This document shows, one piece after another, positions 46,482 to 56,784 of a stretch of DNA of 64,000 bases (the first letter of the stretch is position 1; every line of letters starts with the position of its first letter). This stretch comes from Ketobacter alkanivorans (GTDB lineage: Bacteria > Pseudomonadota > Gammaproteobacteria > Pseudomonadales > Ketobacteraceae): assembly GCF_002863865.1 (NCBI RefSeq), contig NZ_CP022684.1, positions 2,261,501 to 2,325,500 on the forward strand, given 5' to 3'. Below the pieces are notes generated by a model that had not been told where the DNA came from, did no database searches, and saw nothing but the letters and a program-made list of their open reading frames with translations. Position numbers and translations under genes: made by a program.

Positions 46482-46907
46482 CTAATTAAAGATTCTCTCA
46501 AAGCCTGCAACACTGAACCCATTAAGCCTTTTTTTACCGACCAATATCACCGGCACGCCCTTGCCGCCAATCATGTCATACAGCCTCCTGGCGCGCTCAT
46601 CCTTTTCAATATCGTATTCAACATAATGGATCTTTTCTTGCTGAAAATATTTCCGTGCTTTCTTGCAGTATCCACACCAGCTGGTTGAGTACATAACCAC
46701 TCTCTGGGTACTGCCACGGTCATACGCCGTACCATCATCGTATGTTACGTGCTCATAGGAATCGTCATCCAGAACGATCTGCTCCGCATTTTCTTTCGAA
46801 CCGGGGGAATCACCGTAATGGACTCGACCGGAAGCATCCTTCCATTTATAGATCTCAGCAAAGCTGAATAATGGAACCAAAATCAGGATATAGACTAGCT
46901 GCTTCAT
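46482..46907 (-). CDS. DUF4124-glutaredoxin fusion protein, exported
   Basis: From ATG 46907 the 141-residue protein has a signal peptide (LVYILILVPLFSFA), a DUF4124 module (EIYKWKDASGRVHYGDSP) and a glutaredoxin domain with C78-x-x-C81 in STSWCGYCKKARKYF and the cis-proline loop GVPVILVG. It is likely a periplasmic thiol-disulfide protein; the reductant is unknown. The frame extends to 46937, but the chosen start gives the cleanest signal. Confidence 0.88.
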   Translation of the reverse strand: MKQLVYILILVPLFSFAEIYKWKDASGRVHYGDSPGSKENAEQIVLDDDSYEHVTYDDGTAYDRGSTQRVVMYSTSWCGYCKKARKYFQQEKIHYVEYDIEKDERARRLYDMIGGKGVPVILVGKKRLNGFSVAGFERIFN

Positions 46908-46992
46908 AGATAACATAGCCCGCAAGTACATCAGCAACGAGGTTTGTGTGTTCTCGCATTATAGGCTTTTAATCAACTATTGGGCACTCAAA

Positions 46993-47032
46993 ACATCAAC
47001 AGGCTCAGGCAAGGGCCCGAGCCTGTTGATGT
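46993..47032 (-). terminator. Long hairpin after the giant lipoprotein gene
   Basis: A perfect 14-base stem (46993-47006 with 47019-47032) and a 12-base loop lie 27 bases after the giant gene's stop. On the minus strand it is followed only by TTT, so it may be a weak or Rho-assisted terminator. Confidence 0.6.
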
Positions 47033-47059
47033 GGAAGCCTACCATAAGACAATATGAAT

Positions 47060-50000
47060 TTATGGCGCTGTATACACTGCATCAACGGTTATAACGTTAC
47101 CTATACCGAGGGATACTGCCTGTGGCGAAGGCATCATAAAGACAGCCAGCACAGACGAACCATCCCATAAAAACACATCCTCATGATCCCCATACTGCAT
47201 AATCAATAGTGCTTCAACTGCATCGTACCCCATATCGGTCACACGATCTGCCGTACAGGTTGTGTCACAGTCCATCAACTCCGTTACCTGCCCATCGTAG
47301 GAAATAACACCATCACCACTGCTATCGGTATCTGCTGGAACAGCATCGATATCGAAGCCATAACCGAATGCTGGCACCGTATAGCGGCCGCCTACTGTGA
47401 GATCAAATCCTGCCGGGGTGAAGCCAGGATCGAACTCGGTATCCGGCACCATATATTCAAATGTACGACCAGCCCCATCAGGATTCACCAGTGCAAGTGT
47501 GTTATCCGTTGTACGATCATCCGCATTGAGAGCCAGCAGCAGCACCGTTCCCAACATATCGCCACTGGTTATAGTCACCTCAAGCGCACCACTGCTGTTG
47601 ATCAACCAGGACATGGCTGCATCCTGTACAAACCTGTTATTTGATCCGGCATTGTCTTCGAACTCGTAGGTAAAGTAGCCGCTATCGGAGGTTTCAAAAA
47701 GATACACAATTTTGGCCCATCCCGTGGCACCGGTACCTGGATCGGTAAAGCTCTCGTCCTCCATAAGCAAACCGTGATTGATTAAGACAACACTATCCCA
47801 ATCAACGCCATTTGCCAGGGAATCGCTAAAAGCCTGATCAAAACCAGTCGCATCGAATGCTGCCAGTATCTGATCACGAGCTGCAGTATTGAATACTATT
47901 TCTTTCTCTTCAGTACCCGCTAATACTCGCTCTCCGCGACGCACCAATGGCTCGCCATCTAAAGTTGATTCCTCAAAAATAAATGGATGAACCTCGTAAG
48001 AATCCAACTCAGTTATTTTTGCGGCTACATCGGGCACATCCCATTGAATCAGGTTGACTCCACCCACACTGGTAACGGTGTAGTCGATTTCATCAATGAC
48101 TATTTTGTCGGCCCAATAATCAGACGCGCTATCATAGAACTTGACCACTTTGGCGATCCGATTACTACCACTGGTTGTACCATCATCACTCAACAGGAAG
48201 ATATTAACGTTGAAACGGCCTCCAGAGTCTTCACCTTCACCAACCCATTGACCTCCAGGGCCAGCAACGCCACTATCGAACTCGGCGGGCGTATACACCA
48301 CATCGCCAAGTGAAGTGGCCGCAACCGGATCATCCTCTCCATCACTGTTAAGATCCTGCCACGCGCTGGCGACAATATTGGCACAGCCTGTGTAGGTATC
48401 GGCAACATAGCTATTCCAATCATCATCACACCAGAAGGTGTAGCTTGCAGTCTGCTCAACGATGGTTGCTATATATGCTCGGGCATCCGTGCTGAACATA
48501 GCATCATCTGCCAACCCAATATGAAAATCACCCTTCAGCAGCGCTGCCATCGGCTTGCCTTCCACATTGAATTCCTGCAAATCGACGTGGGCAATCGTCA
48601 AACTGGACACGGTAACACCGTCTTCTTGCAACGGCTGAATAATGGCGGTTTCACCCGCGCTTACGTAACCGCTGATAATGAATCGATCCAGAGCGGTATC
48701 AAATCCATTATCCGTTACATAGTGATCCACCTCATTATCCTGCAACTCGTCCCAGTTACCTGTAGCCGGATTATATTCATGGAACACTTCTGCGTTGCTG
48801 TCATCCAGGGTTCCATACTCAAAAAAGGTTTGTTCTTGCTGAGTGGAATTGTCGTACCAGGTATCGCTTTCAAACCACACAAAGCCTGCGCTACCCACAC
48901 TGCTTTCAGTCACCGCCACGCCGACCGTAAAAGTAACCGTGCCACTCTCTGAACAACCATTGTCGTCATCGGTAAAGCTACCATCGAAGCTTGCACCGCT
49001 AGAGTAGGTACCGCTCAAACTAAAGCTGGAATTAGCCTCGCTGTTGGAGAACGTAAAATCACCATTACTGGCAAGTGTTCCGACATCTTCCCAGCTACCC
49101 TCTTCATCCTCGCCTCGCAAGATAACCTGACTGCCAATTTGCACAACTTCCACCAATTCGGTTCCCGAGGTTTCTGTCAGCGCAATACAAGCTTGTGTCT
49201 GATCATCATACTCAGTGCCGGATGCCGTCCACTCAATCAAGTACACACCCGCCATATTGACACCCGGATCAGCACAATCGCTTACCGTTTGATTCTGGCC
49301 AGCAAGGAACGGACAGGCATCGCTGTTATCACCAACACCGTCACCATCGGCATCGTTTTGCTCGCTAGCATCATCCGGGAAATCGTCCTGATCATTAGGC
49401 ACACCATCTGCGTCATTATCATCTGCAGTTCCGTTACCTACAGAGTCACAGGCATCACCAACACCATCTCCGTCAGCATCCTCCTGACCAGCATTAGAGA
49501 CAGATGGACAGTTATCCTCGTCGTCATTCCATCCATCACCGTCACTATCAACTGCACCGCCGGTTTCGCATGCGTCTCCAATGCCATTGCCATCACTATC
49601 GGCCTGGTTTTGGTTAGCGTCTGTTGGGCAATTATCTTCGTCATCGGGGATGGTATCGCTGTCAGAATCAGGCGCACTGTAGTCGAAGCCACTGATCAGC
49701 TCATTCAATGCAGTCACGTTCAAGCCACGATATTCGTGCTCAGTACCCTGCTGTGTGAACCACCCCACCCGCAGGTACGGGGTGGAATCACTCAGTGATA
49801 CTGCTGCCACTATCACATGACGGTTTTCCTCAAAACCATAATAGAGTCTGTCTGCCTGCAGGGCCTCAGGGATACTGAAGCTCAACACCAGATCGCCAGT
49901 CCCTTGCGGGTCAGTTATCTGCCAGCTCGACTCTACATCAGCGACAAGCGATGCGCCTACTGTAGCACCATCATGTGTATAGAATGACACTGTTCCGGTG

Positions 50001-53000
50001 GTGCCTGAGCCTCCTGTGACATCAGCACCCTGCAACCATGCAAACAGCTGCAGCCCTTCACCATTCTGCGCCTCTGATTCACCTATGGGTATACCACCTA
50101 TTGGTGTATCCGGTGTGGTTACTTCACCATGCAGGATGTCAGTCAATGCTGTCGCTAGGTTTTCCACTGTAGCGGCTTGCTCACCCGCTGATGGATAGGT
50201 CTTCCACAACCAATTTTCACAGTTTGTCAGGCCCCGTACCGGCAAATCAAAGTCACAGCGCAGCTCGTACTCATCGATTTCACTTACTACTGTGACACCA
50301 ATAGCTCGGGAATTGACATCGGCAAAGCTGGCCGCAGGATCCACTACACCTTCTTCCCAATCTTCATCAACAAACTCTCCGATGGGGAGACCATTCACAC
50401 TGGCTGCATAAGTAGACACCAACCACTGACTGCCCACCGGACCCGCCGGATCCCGCACCAGCATCACTGTATCTGCCGGAGTGCCTTCTATGCCTGGCTC
50501 CGACTCCAATTCGCTCCATCCGGTACTGGTCAGCATCCACACTGTATCGTTGAACTGCTCCCAGGTGGTGCCGTTCCATCCATACTCAGCACCGCCACTG
50601 GCATCAAACTGGGTATACCCAAACTCGAAGATATCAACACCAGTCGGGTCGAAATAGCGACGGTCGGCTAATGGGAAGGCCATACCCTGATCAGACCCCG
50701 TGCTATCCAGTACTTCACTGGCAGCAACTGAAGGCATGCTTGCCAAGCCGCCAGTATAGGTATAGGTACAGGTAGCTATCTGGTTTCCAGCACCATCCTC
50801 TTCATCGTAAACACGTATGGTTTCAGTAATCGTGGTACCAACAATCTCTGTGGGTGTGGTGAGATCATCTAACGCACCTGTAAAGCTGAACGATTCACTC
50901 ACGCTATAAAGGAATTGAGGTGTAGAAGATGAATAATCATATTCATTTTCGGCCTGCTCATCGCTGAAGCCAAATTGAACACCACCTTGAGCATTCACCG
51001 TGCCGGTGTCGCCCTCTTCGTCGTGGCCATTATCAAATTGCAATCGAATATCATTATCCTGCTGCTTGATAAAGGCCACACCCGCGTGCTGATCATCTAC
51101 ATCGATGTTGCATACATCACTTAGTGACAGGCCACCGGGTAACGAGCCAGACTCATCCTCTGTCGCTACGGTAATAGTGGCAAGCCAGAAGCCTGCGATG
51201 TCCGCCGGCGGCACTTCACACGCATCACCGGCTGGATCTGTGTTGGAGTTTTCCTGATTTGGATTACTGACATTCGGGCAGTTATCCGCCAGGTTTTCAA
51301 CGCCATCACCATCCAGATCACTGTCACAGACATCACCCAAATCATCCTGATCAAGGTTGGCTTGATCTGAGTTTGCATCAACCGGACAGTTATCCTGATT
51401 GTCATCGGTGCCATCAGCATCCGTATCCGACAAAAGTGGATTGGTGCCGTTGGTATTTTCATCTATATCGCTGATGCCGTCGCCGTCATCATCAGCATCA
51501 CAGACATTGCCATCACCATCTTGATCGGTATCCAACTGATCCTGATTTGCGTTAAGCGGACAGTTGTCAACATCATCCTGCACTGTGTCGTTATCGTCAT
51601 CGGCGTCACAAACATTGCCTTGACCATCACCATCGCTATCAAGCTGCTCAACGTTATCCACCAGCGGACAGTTATCACTAGCATCAATAACCGTGTCGTT
51701 GTCATCATCGTTATCACAGGCATCACCAAAGTCGTCGCCGTCGCTATTGGTTTGATCTGCATTCACTATTGCTGGGCAATTGTCACTGGTGTCGTCCACA
51801 CCATCGTTGTCCCGGTCGGTATCGCAAAGATCCCCTACACCGTCAAAGTCGCCATCCCGTTGCTGAGTGTTTGCGATAGTCGGGCAATTGTCATAACCAT
51901 CCAATACCTGATCGTTATCGGCATCCGGGTTGGTAGAGTTAGCATCCTCGCTATCCGGTATATTGTCATTGTCGTCATCTTCATCGGCATTATCGCCAAC
52001 ACCATCGCCGTCTGTATCGATGGACTCCTGACTGTTAAGCGGGAATGCATCATCTACATCAGCCACACCATCACCGTCATCATCGGTATCGGCATTGTTG
52101 CCTGTCCCATCATTGTCGGTATCACGGTATTCAGTGGCATCGTTATCAAACGCATCTTCTGTATCTGGCACACCGTCATTGTCGTCATCAGAGTCAGGGT
52201 TCAAGCCTCCACTATCTGCAAGGCCATCCCCGTCATAATCTACAAATGCAATACCTGGGTTGCCACTATCACTGTCGTCAGGATCATCCCCCGCAGGCCA
52301 GCCATCATTATCCTGATCAGTGCTGCTCTGACGAGTAGAATCGAACGGGAAGTCATCCTGGTCATTAGCCACGCCATCGCCATCAAGATCGGTATCCGTG
52401 CCATCGCCTATACCGTCTCCATCCGTATCCGCATGTTCGGATGGATCAAGATCAAAAGCATCATCCACATCTGGAACACCGTCATCATCATCATCGGTAT
52501 CAGCATTATTCCCAACACCATCACCATCTGTATCAATACTTTCCTGGTTATTTAACGGGAAGGCGTCTTCAACATCGACAACTCCATCTCCGTCATCATC
52601 GGTGTCACAGCGATTGCCTTTGCCATCGCCATCAGTATCAATCTGTTCAGGATTAGCCGTAGCGGGACAGTTATCAAACACCTGACCTGCTGGAACATTT
52701 GCATCGGTTAAGTTAGCAGGCCTGCTTGGCACACCATCGTCATCCAGATCAAAACTGGCAAACGACAACAGCGGGAAGGCATCGACTCCGTCCAGCGCTC
52801 CATCACCATCCGTATCACGCAGCAGCGGATTGGTTCCTGCGCTTGATTCATCGGTGTCGCTTACGCCGTCATTATCGTCATCGGTATCACTATTATTGCC
52901 CAGGCCATCTCGGTCCGTATCAGCCCACTCACTGCTATTGCGAGGAAAACGATCCCGATCGGTGGTCGCTGCAGACGCTGCGTCGTTAGTGATATTGTCT

Positions 53001-54652
53001 CCATTCGTGTGGTTAAGGCGTCCATCCCCGTCAATATCATCATCGGAGTTGTCTCCGTACCCATCACCATCCAGATCAGACTGCTCAGCCGCATTGAGCG
53101 CGAAGGAACCGCCAGGCCCGTCATCAACATCTGGCACGCCATCGTTGTCATCATCGTCGTCAGGGTTACTACCACCGCTATTGGCAAGGCCATCGCCATC
53201 CGTATCAACGAACTGGATGCCAGGATTGCCTGCATCATCATCATCTGGATCTTGTCCTACTGCCCATCCATCGCCATCAACATCGGTGGCATCAGATGCC
53301 GATGCATCAAGAGGGAAGTCATCATCGTCATCGGCCACACCGTCATCATCGTCATCGTTATCTGCGTTATTACCTACGCCGTCACCATCAGTATCCGTTG
53401 TTTCTGTGGGATCGGTATCAAAAGCATCGATCGTATCGGGGACACCATCGTTATCATCATCCGTATCGGCATTGTTACCAAGCCCATCTCGATCTGTGTC
53501 GGTATCTTCGGTTGGGTCGTTAGGGAATGCGTCACTTTCGTTTGGAGTACCATCATCATCGAGGTCAGGGTCTTTTTCCGCAGGCTTAAGTTCAACTTCG
53601 GTGTTTTCATCAATCTGAGTGGTAATATCTTCGTTTCCGGTATCGGCTATTTCAGCTACCAGAATGGTGGCCATATCACCCACCGTACGCCCTTGTGGAT
53701 CGTTGGGCACTGGCAGTGTCGCAGGATCTTGATCCAAAAGTATAAGAGCAGCGTTGGCGCCGTTCGAATCACCACTGCCATCGCCATCACCATCATACAA
53801 ATCAGAGGTAACGCCATCGATCTCACCATCAATGGTTCCATCGGCCAAATCGTCGGTCATCACATTCAATACATCAACCGGATCGGCGCCCCCCACGGCA
53901 TCTGCAATTTGGTCGACGACTGAAGCCAAGGCTTGAACTGCGGATCGATAGGCAGCAACTTGCTGCTGTTCTTCAGGGGTATCGGTATCTTCATCAAGAA
54001 TGGGGGGAGTGGTGAAAATATCAGTGTCGCTGCCTAAGCCAAAGCCTACGGTTGATTTAACCTGAGCAGCGGCATCTGACAGAGCGGCCAGAAGTGCAGC
54101 CGTGTCGCCTGAACTCGAGAATGTCGCATCAATCGCAATATCAGTCGCCATAGTGGTCAGCAACGTCGCATATACAGGGCGGTCACTGTTCAGCATGTCG
54201 GCTGTAACAACGGTTCGCAGAGTACCAACTACCGGCTGCAGACACTCTGTCAACACCTCTATTGTGCCACTGGTGTCGTCATCACTACAGGCTGTCAGAT
54301 CACGAGTATCTGTATCGGCAGTGAACTCCAGCAAATAGGGGGCATCAGTCGCAGCAGGCTTATCTATACCGTTGATGCGTGCTCGGGTGTCCGTTGTGCC
54401 TTCTCCAAGCACCTGCCCCTTAAAGTCTTCAACGCTGGTATCTATGGTATAGAGAGTGACCATCGCATTAGCCAGAGGGCCGTCAACTCCCCCACCCGAG
54501 AGGCTAGCACTGACGCTTCCACCTTCAGTGGAGGCGCCGGAGGAACCACTTCCTCCATCACTACATGCCGCTATCACAGAGGCAAACACAATCAGAAAAC
54601 ATGATAATACGCGTTTACTCATCACTGCTGATGATTTGGCACGATATTCCAT
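47060..54652 (-). CDS. Giant thrombospondin type 3 repeat lipoprotein
   Basis: From ATG 54652 (AAGGA seven bases upstream) the product is about 2,530 residues. It has a lipoprotein signal (LSCFLIVFASVIAAC), Ser/Gly linker, a domain of about 350 residues, and about 790 residues of acidic DxDxDG repeats (seven DNCP-type units and many DAFP-type units). A beta module beginning DIAGFWLATITV follows, then a second short repeat array (49290-49675), a related module beginning NMAGVYLIEWTA, and a long beta-rich C-terminus. Type 3 repeats bind calcium. It is probably a surface lipoprotein with adhesive or structural function. ATG 54622 is an alternative start. Confidence 0.85.
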   Translation of the reverse strand: MEYRAKSSAVMSKRVLSCFLIVFASVIAACSDGGSGSSGASTEGGSVSASLSGGGVDGPLANAMVTLYTIDTSVEDFKGQVLGEGTTDTRARINGIDKPAATDAPYLLEFTADTDTRDLTACSDDDTSGTIEVLTECLQPVVGTLRTVVTADMLNSDRPVYATLLTTMATDIAIDATFSSSGDTAALLAALSDAAAQVKSTVGFGLGSDTDIFTTPPILDEDTDTPEEQQQVAAYRSAVQALASVVDQIADAVGGADPVDVLNVMTDDLADGTIDGEIDGVTSDLYDGDGDGSGDSNGANAALILLDQDPATLPVPNDPQGRTVGDMATILVAEIADTGNEDITTQIDENTEVELKPAEKDPDLDDDGTPNESDAFPNDPTEDTDTDRDGLGNNADTDDDNDGVPDTIDAFDTDPTETTDTDGDGVGNNADNDDDDDGVADDDDDFPLDASASDATDVDGDGWAVGQDPDDDDAGNPGIQFVDTDGDGLANSGGSNPDDDDDNDGVPDVDDGPGGSFALNAAEQSDLDGDGYGDNSDDDIDGDGRLNHTNGDNITNDAASAATTDRDRFPRNSSEWADTDRDGLGNNSDTDDDNDGVSDTDESSAGTNPLLRDTDGDGALDGVDAFPLLSFASFDLDDDGVPSRPANLTDANVPAGQVFDNCPATANPEQIDTDGDGKGNRCDTDDDGDGVVDVEDAFPLNNQESIDTDGDGVGNNADTDDDDDGVPDVDDAFDLDPSEHADTDGDGIGDGTDTDLDGDGVANDQDDFPFDSTRQSSTDQDNDGWPAGDDPDDSDSGNPGIAFVDYDGDGLADSGGLNPDSDDDNDGVPDTEDAFDNDATEYRDTDNDGTGNNADTDDDGDGVADVDDAFPLNSQESIDTDGDGVGDNADEDDDNDNIPDSEDANSTNPDADNDQVLDGYDNCPTIANTQQRDGDFDGVGDLCDTDRDNDGVDDTSDNCPAIVNADQTNSDGDDFGDACDNDDDNDTVIDASDNCPLVDNVEQLDSDGDGQGNVCDADDDNDTVQDDVDNCPLNANQDQLDTDQDGDGNVCDADDDGDGISDIDENTNGTNPLLSDTDADGTDDNQDNCPVDANSDQANLDQDDLGDVCDSDLDGDGVENLADNCPNVSNPNQENSNTDPAGDACEVPPADIAGFWLATITVATEDESGSLPGGLSLSDVCNIDVDDQHAGVAFIKQQDNDIRLQFDNGHDEEGDTGTVNAQGGVQFGFSDEQAENEYDYSSSTPQFLYSVSESFSFTGALDDLTTPTEIVGTTITETIRVYDEEDGAGNQIATCTYTYTGGLASMPSVAASEVLDSTGSDQGMAFPLADRRYFDPTGVDIFEFGYTQFDASGGAEYGWNGTTWEQFNDTVWMLTSTGWSELESEPGIEGTPADTVMLVRDPAGPVGSQWLVSTYAASVNGLPIGEFVDEDWEEGVVDPAASFADVNSRAIGVTVVSEIDEYELRCDFDLPVRGLTNCENWLWKTYPSAGEQAATVENLATALTDILHGEVTTPDTPIGGIPIGESEAQNGEGLQLFAWLQGADVTGGSGTTGTVSFYTHDGATVGASLVADVESSWQITDPQGTGDLVLSFSIPEALQADRLYYGFEENRHVIVAAVSLSDSTPYLRVGWFTQQGTEHEYRGLNVTALNELISGFDYSAPDSDSDTIPDDEDNCPTDANQNQADSDGNGIGDACETGGAVDSDGDGWNDDEDNCPSVSNAGQEDADGDGVGDACDSVGNGTADDNDADGVPNDQDDFPDDASEQNDADGDGVGDNSDACPFLAGQNQTVSDCADPGVNMAGVYLIEWTASGTEYDDQTQACIALTETSGTELVEVVQIGSQVILRGEDEEGSWEDVGTLASNGDFTFSNSEANSSFSLSGTYSSGASFDGSFTDDDNGCSESGTVTFTVGVAVTESSVGSAGFVWFESDTWYDNSTQQEQTFFEYGTLDDSNAEVFHEYNPATGNWDELQDNEVDHYVTDNGFDTALDRFIISGYVSAGETAIIQPLQEDGVTVSSLTIAHVDLQEFNVEGKPMAALLKGDFHIGLADDAMFSTDARAYIATIVEQTASYTFWCDDDWNSYVADTYTGCANIVASAWQDLNSDGEDDPVAATSLGDVVYTPAEFDSGVAGPGGQWVGEGEDSGGRFNVNIFLLSDDGTTSGSNRIAKVVKFYDSASDYWADKIVIDEIDYTVTSVGGVNLIQWDVPDVAAKITELDSYEVHPFIFEESTLDGEPLVRRGERVLAGTEEKEIVFNTAARDQILAAFDATGFDQAFSDSLANGVDWDSVVLINHGLLMEDESFTDPGTGATGWAKIVYLFETSDSGYFTYEFEDNAGSNNRFVQDAAMSWLINSSGALEVTITSGDMLGTVLLLALNADDRTTDNTLALVNPDGAGRTFEYMVPDTEFDPGFTPAGFDLTVGGRYTVPAFGYGFDIDAVPADTDSSGDGVISYDGQVTELMDCDTTCTADRVTDMGYDAVEALLIMQYGDHEDVFLWDGSSVLAVFMMPSPQAVSLGIGNVITVDAVYTAP
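49290..49675 (-). repeat. Second thrombospondin type 3 repeat array
   Basis: A short array inside the giant lipoprotein gene encodes two full DNCP units (EDNCPTDANQNQADSDGNG, EDNCPSVSNAGQEDADGDG), a spacer DDFP unit and a closing DACPF unit. It separates the two DIAG/NMAG-type beta modules. Confidence 0.85.
51212..53575 (-). repeat. Main thrombospondin type 3 repeat array
   Basis: About 2.36 kb encodes acidic repeats such as DTDGDGVGNNADTDDDNDGV, followed by seven DNCP units near its C-terminal end. On the plus strand this appears as iterated ATCATC/GTCATC triplets, which leave long frames open in other phases. The repeats coordinate calcium in thrombospondin-like proteins. Confidence 0.92.
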
Positions 54653-54954
54653 AGATACATCCTTATCCATCTTACTGAGGCAAATGAAAACTTTTCGCAA
54701 AGTGTTTTTCAGTGTAGATAAAGATGAGAAGGTTGACCTGCTCAATCGAGCGGTTATAACGTCGGCGCTCAGAGCATTTATTTTAATCTTGATTAATGCG
54801 TTTTATATGCTTACACCTAAAATAAACGTGGTTATCCTTATTTCAGGCACACGCCATCACCACGACAAGCCCTGATATATACCAGTTTTATTCAGTTGAT
54901 GTCCGTAGCAACAAAGTTCATATGAGGAATTGGTATAACTGGCTAAAATATTTT

Positions 54955-56784
54955 CTACGCGACACAGACACAATTTCGGCCCTGAGATTTCGCTTGATAG
55001 AGCGCCTGATCGGCCTGGGCAATCAAGTTGTCTGCAAGCTCTGGCAGCACCTCATCTGTCACCATCAATACGCCTATACTGATGGTAACCATAATACGCT
55101 GACCTTCGCACAACATTGGACACTTCGCGACATGGCTACGCAGGCTTTCCGCCATGGCAACAGCATCGCCTTCTGATGTACAAGGCATGATTATCACGAA
55201 CTCCTCGCCACCGTATCGACACACCACTTCATCTTCTCTCTTTAACTTCTCCTGCAACAGCTTGCCTGTACTGCGTATACATTCATCACCGGCCAAATGG
55301 CCATGACTGTCATTCACCGTTTTGAAGTTATCAATATCCACCAGCAAGATGGCGAATGCTCGCTTCTTCTCTTGGCAAAGCAAGATATGGGATTCGAGCT
55401 GATCAATGAAAAAGCGCCTGTTTTTTAGGTTGGTTAATGCATCCTGCTCACTGACATGCTCAAGTTCCAGCTGGGCACGCTTTAGCTCCAGTGTTCTTTC
55501 CTTCACCCTCCGCTCCAGCACTAACGCATAATTTCTCTGCGCACGGGCTGCCTCCTCCAGGGCCACCTGGGATTGCTTTTGTTTGGCAATGGCCGTTTCT
55601 TTCGCGTTTTTTTCTCGCTTGACTGCTTTAATGGCCATTTCTTGGGCCTTTATCTTGATATTACGCTCTTCATGAAACTTGTCTCCCAGTGCTATGCAGA
55701 GGAGCACCATGTCAAACACAGCCCCCCATAACAATAGATTTTCTGTCGTTTGGTTCACCTCAATTAGACCAAACTTGTTCAACCCCATCACAAACGCCCC
55801 CGTCACATACATGGTCCACCCCATGACAAAAAGACGCGCAGGACGATAGCTCAACTTTGCTCGCGAAAACATGGCATTAATCACCATAAGCACAGCAAAG
55901 AAGCTCAGAAATGAAGAGCTGAATATTCCCCACTGACTTGGAATAAAGGGTGTCACCACAACACCAACAAACCCTAGATCACGAACCGCCCAATACACTC
56001 TATTTAATTTGAAATTTGAAGCGTTGATGCCAAGAAAAACACCACAGAACCACGTTGAGAAGCCAATAACGCTGAAAGTCGCCAAGCCGATACTCATGTT
56101 CTGAAACGTAGGATAACCATTCCAGATATAAGCATTACCCAACCCCTGCCAACTGCAGACAAAAAACAAAAGCGCGCTTGAATGCCCTACATACAACAGA
56201 AACGTGTTATCCCTGATGGTCAGGTAAAGAACAAAGTTATAGAGCATCATCGAGAACAGAATCCCAACAAAGATTCCAAACAGTGAATCCTGCTGCTCTC
56301 TCTTGGTCAGGAATTCCATATCAGATATTATTTCGGCTGGAATCTGCAATGCAGTGTCAGACTTAACCCACAGGTAGAACGTATATTGCGTATCGCTTTC
56401 CACATATATTGGATAAACTGGCATACGCATGCCACCCAACATCAAGACCGGCTCTGTCTCTCCACGCTTGTGCACAAAGAACTGCATTTCCGTCAGGATG
56501 GCATTGTGGATCCACAAGTACCAAACCCCTTCAGCCAACTCATTCTCAGAAAGTGACAATCGAAACCAGTAAGGCTCTGATGTAAACCCGAGGTTCGGTG
56601 CCTTCCATGGTGAAGTCTGCCAAACCATGTCACCATCGCGCACATCGTCTACCGAGTATCCTTCATCCAGCACATACAACCAATCCCCTGCTTGAATGCT
56701 ATGGCCAGACACCACTGCAGGCGCACTCGATAAAAACAGACACAACAGTGCCGCCAGTACGTTACGCAAAACTCTGGCCCTCAT
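54955..56784 (-). CDS. 7TMR-DISM diguanylate cyclase (second of tandem pair)
   Basis: From ATG 56784 the 609-residue protein has a signal peptide (LRNVLAALLCLFLSSAPAVVSG), a periplasmic DISMED2 domain (GYSVDDVRDGDMVW, EPYWFRLSL), seven membrane helices, a long coiled coil rich in Lys and Glu, and a GGDEF domain with RYGGEEFVIIMP. The inhibitory site reads REDE instead of RxxD, so feedback control may be weak. Its start lies 23 bases inside the upstream cyclase gene, giving a coupled pair. It is encoded just upstream of the giant lipoprotein gene, on the same strand. Confidence 0.9.
   Translation of the reverse strand: MRARVLRNVLAALLCLFLSSAPAVVSGHSIQAGDWLYVLDEGYSVDDVRDGDMVWQTSPWKAPNLGFTSEPYWFRLSLSENELAEGVWYLWIHNAILTEMQFFVHKRGETEPVLMLGGMRMPVYPIYVESDTQYTFYLWVKSDTALQIPAEIISDMEFLTKREQQDSLFGIFVGILFSMMLYNFVLYLTIRDNTFLLYVGHSSALLFFVCSWQGLGNAYIWNGYPTFQNMSIGLATFSVIGFSTWFCGVFLGINASNFKLNRVYWAVRDLGFVGVVVTPFIPSQWGIFSSSFLSFFAVLMVINAMFSRAKLSYRPARLFVMGWTMYVTGAFVMGLNKFGLIEVNQTTENLLLWGAVFDMVLLCIALGDKFHEERNIKIKAQEMAIKAVKREKNAKETAIAKQKQSQVALEEAARAQRNYALVLERRVKERTLELKRAQLELEHVSEQDALTNLKNRRFFIDQLESHILLCQEKKRAFAILLVDIDNFKTVNDSHGHLAGDECIRSTGKLLQEKLKREDEVVCRYGGEEFVIIMPCTSEGDAVAMAESLRSHVAKCPMLCEGQRIMVTISIGVLMVTDEVLPELADNLIAQADQALYQAKSQGRNCVCVA

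Noticed and set aside
51521..52555. 344-residue plus-strand frame rich in Ile and Val resembling a membrane protein
   Set aside because: It is the antisense reading of the Asp-rich repeat array; GTC/ATC codons oppose GAC/GAT. Not a gene.
51212..53575. Repetitive DNA that could be taken for a CRISPR array
   Set aside because: The repeats are in-frame protein repeats without uniform spacers or exact repeat units.
52830..53618. 262-residue Ser/Pro-rich plus-strand frame
   Set aside because: This is another phase of the same triplet repeats, with low complexity and no start signals.
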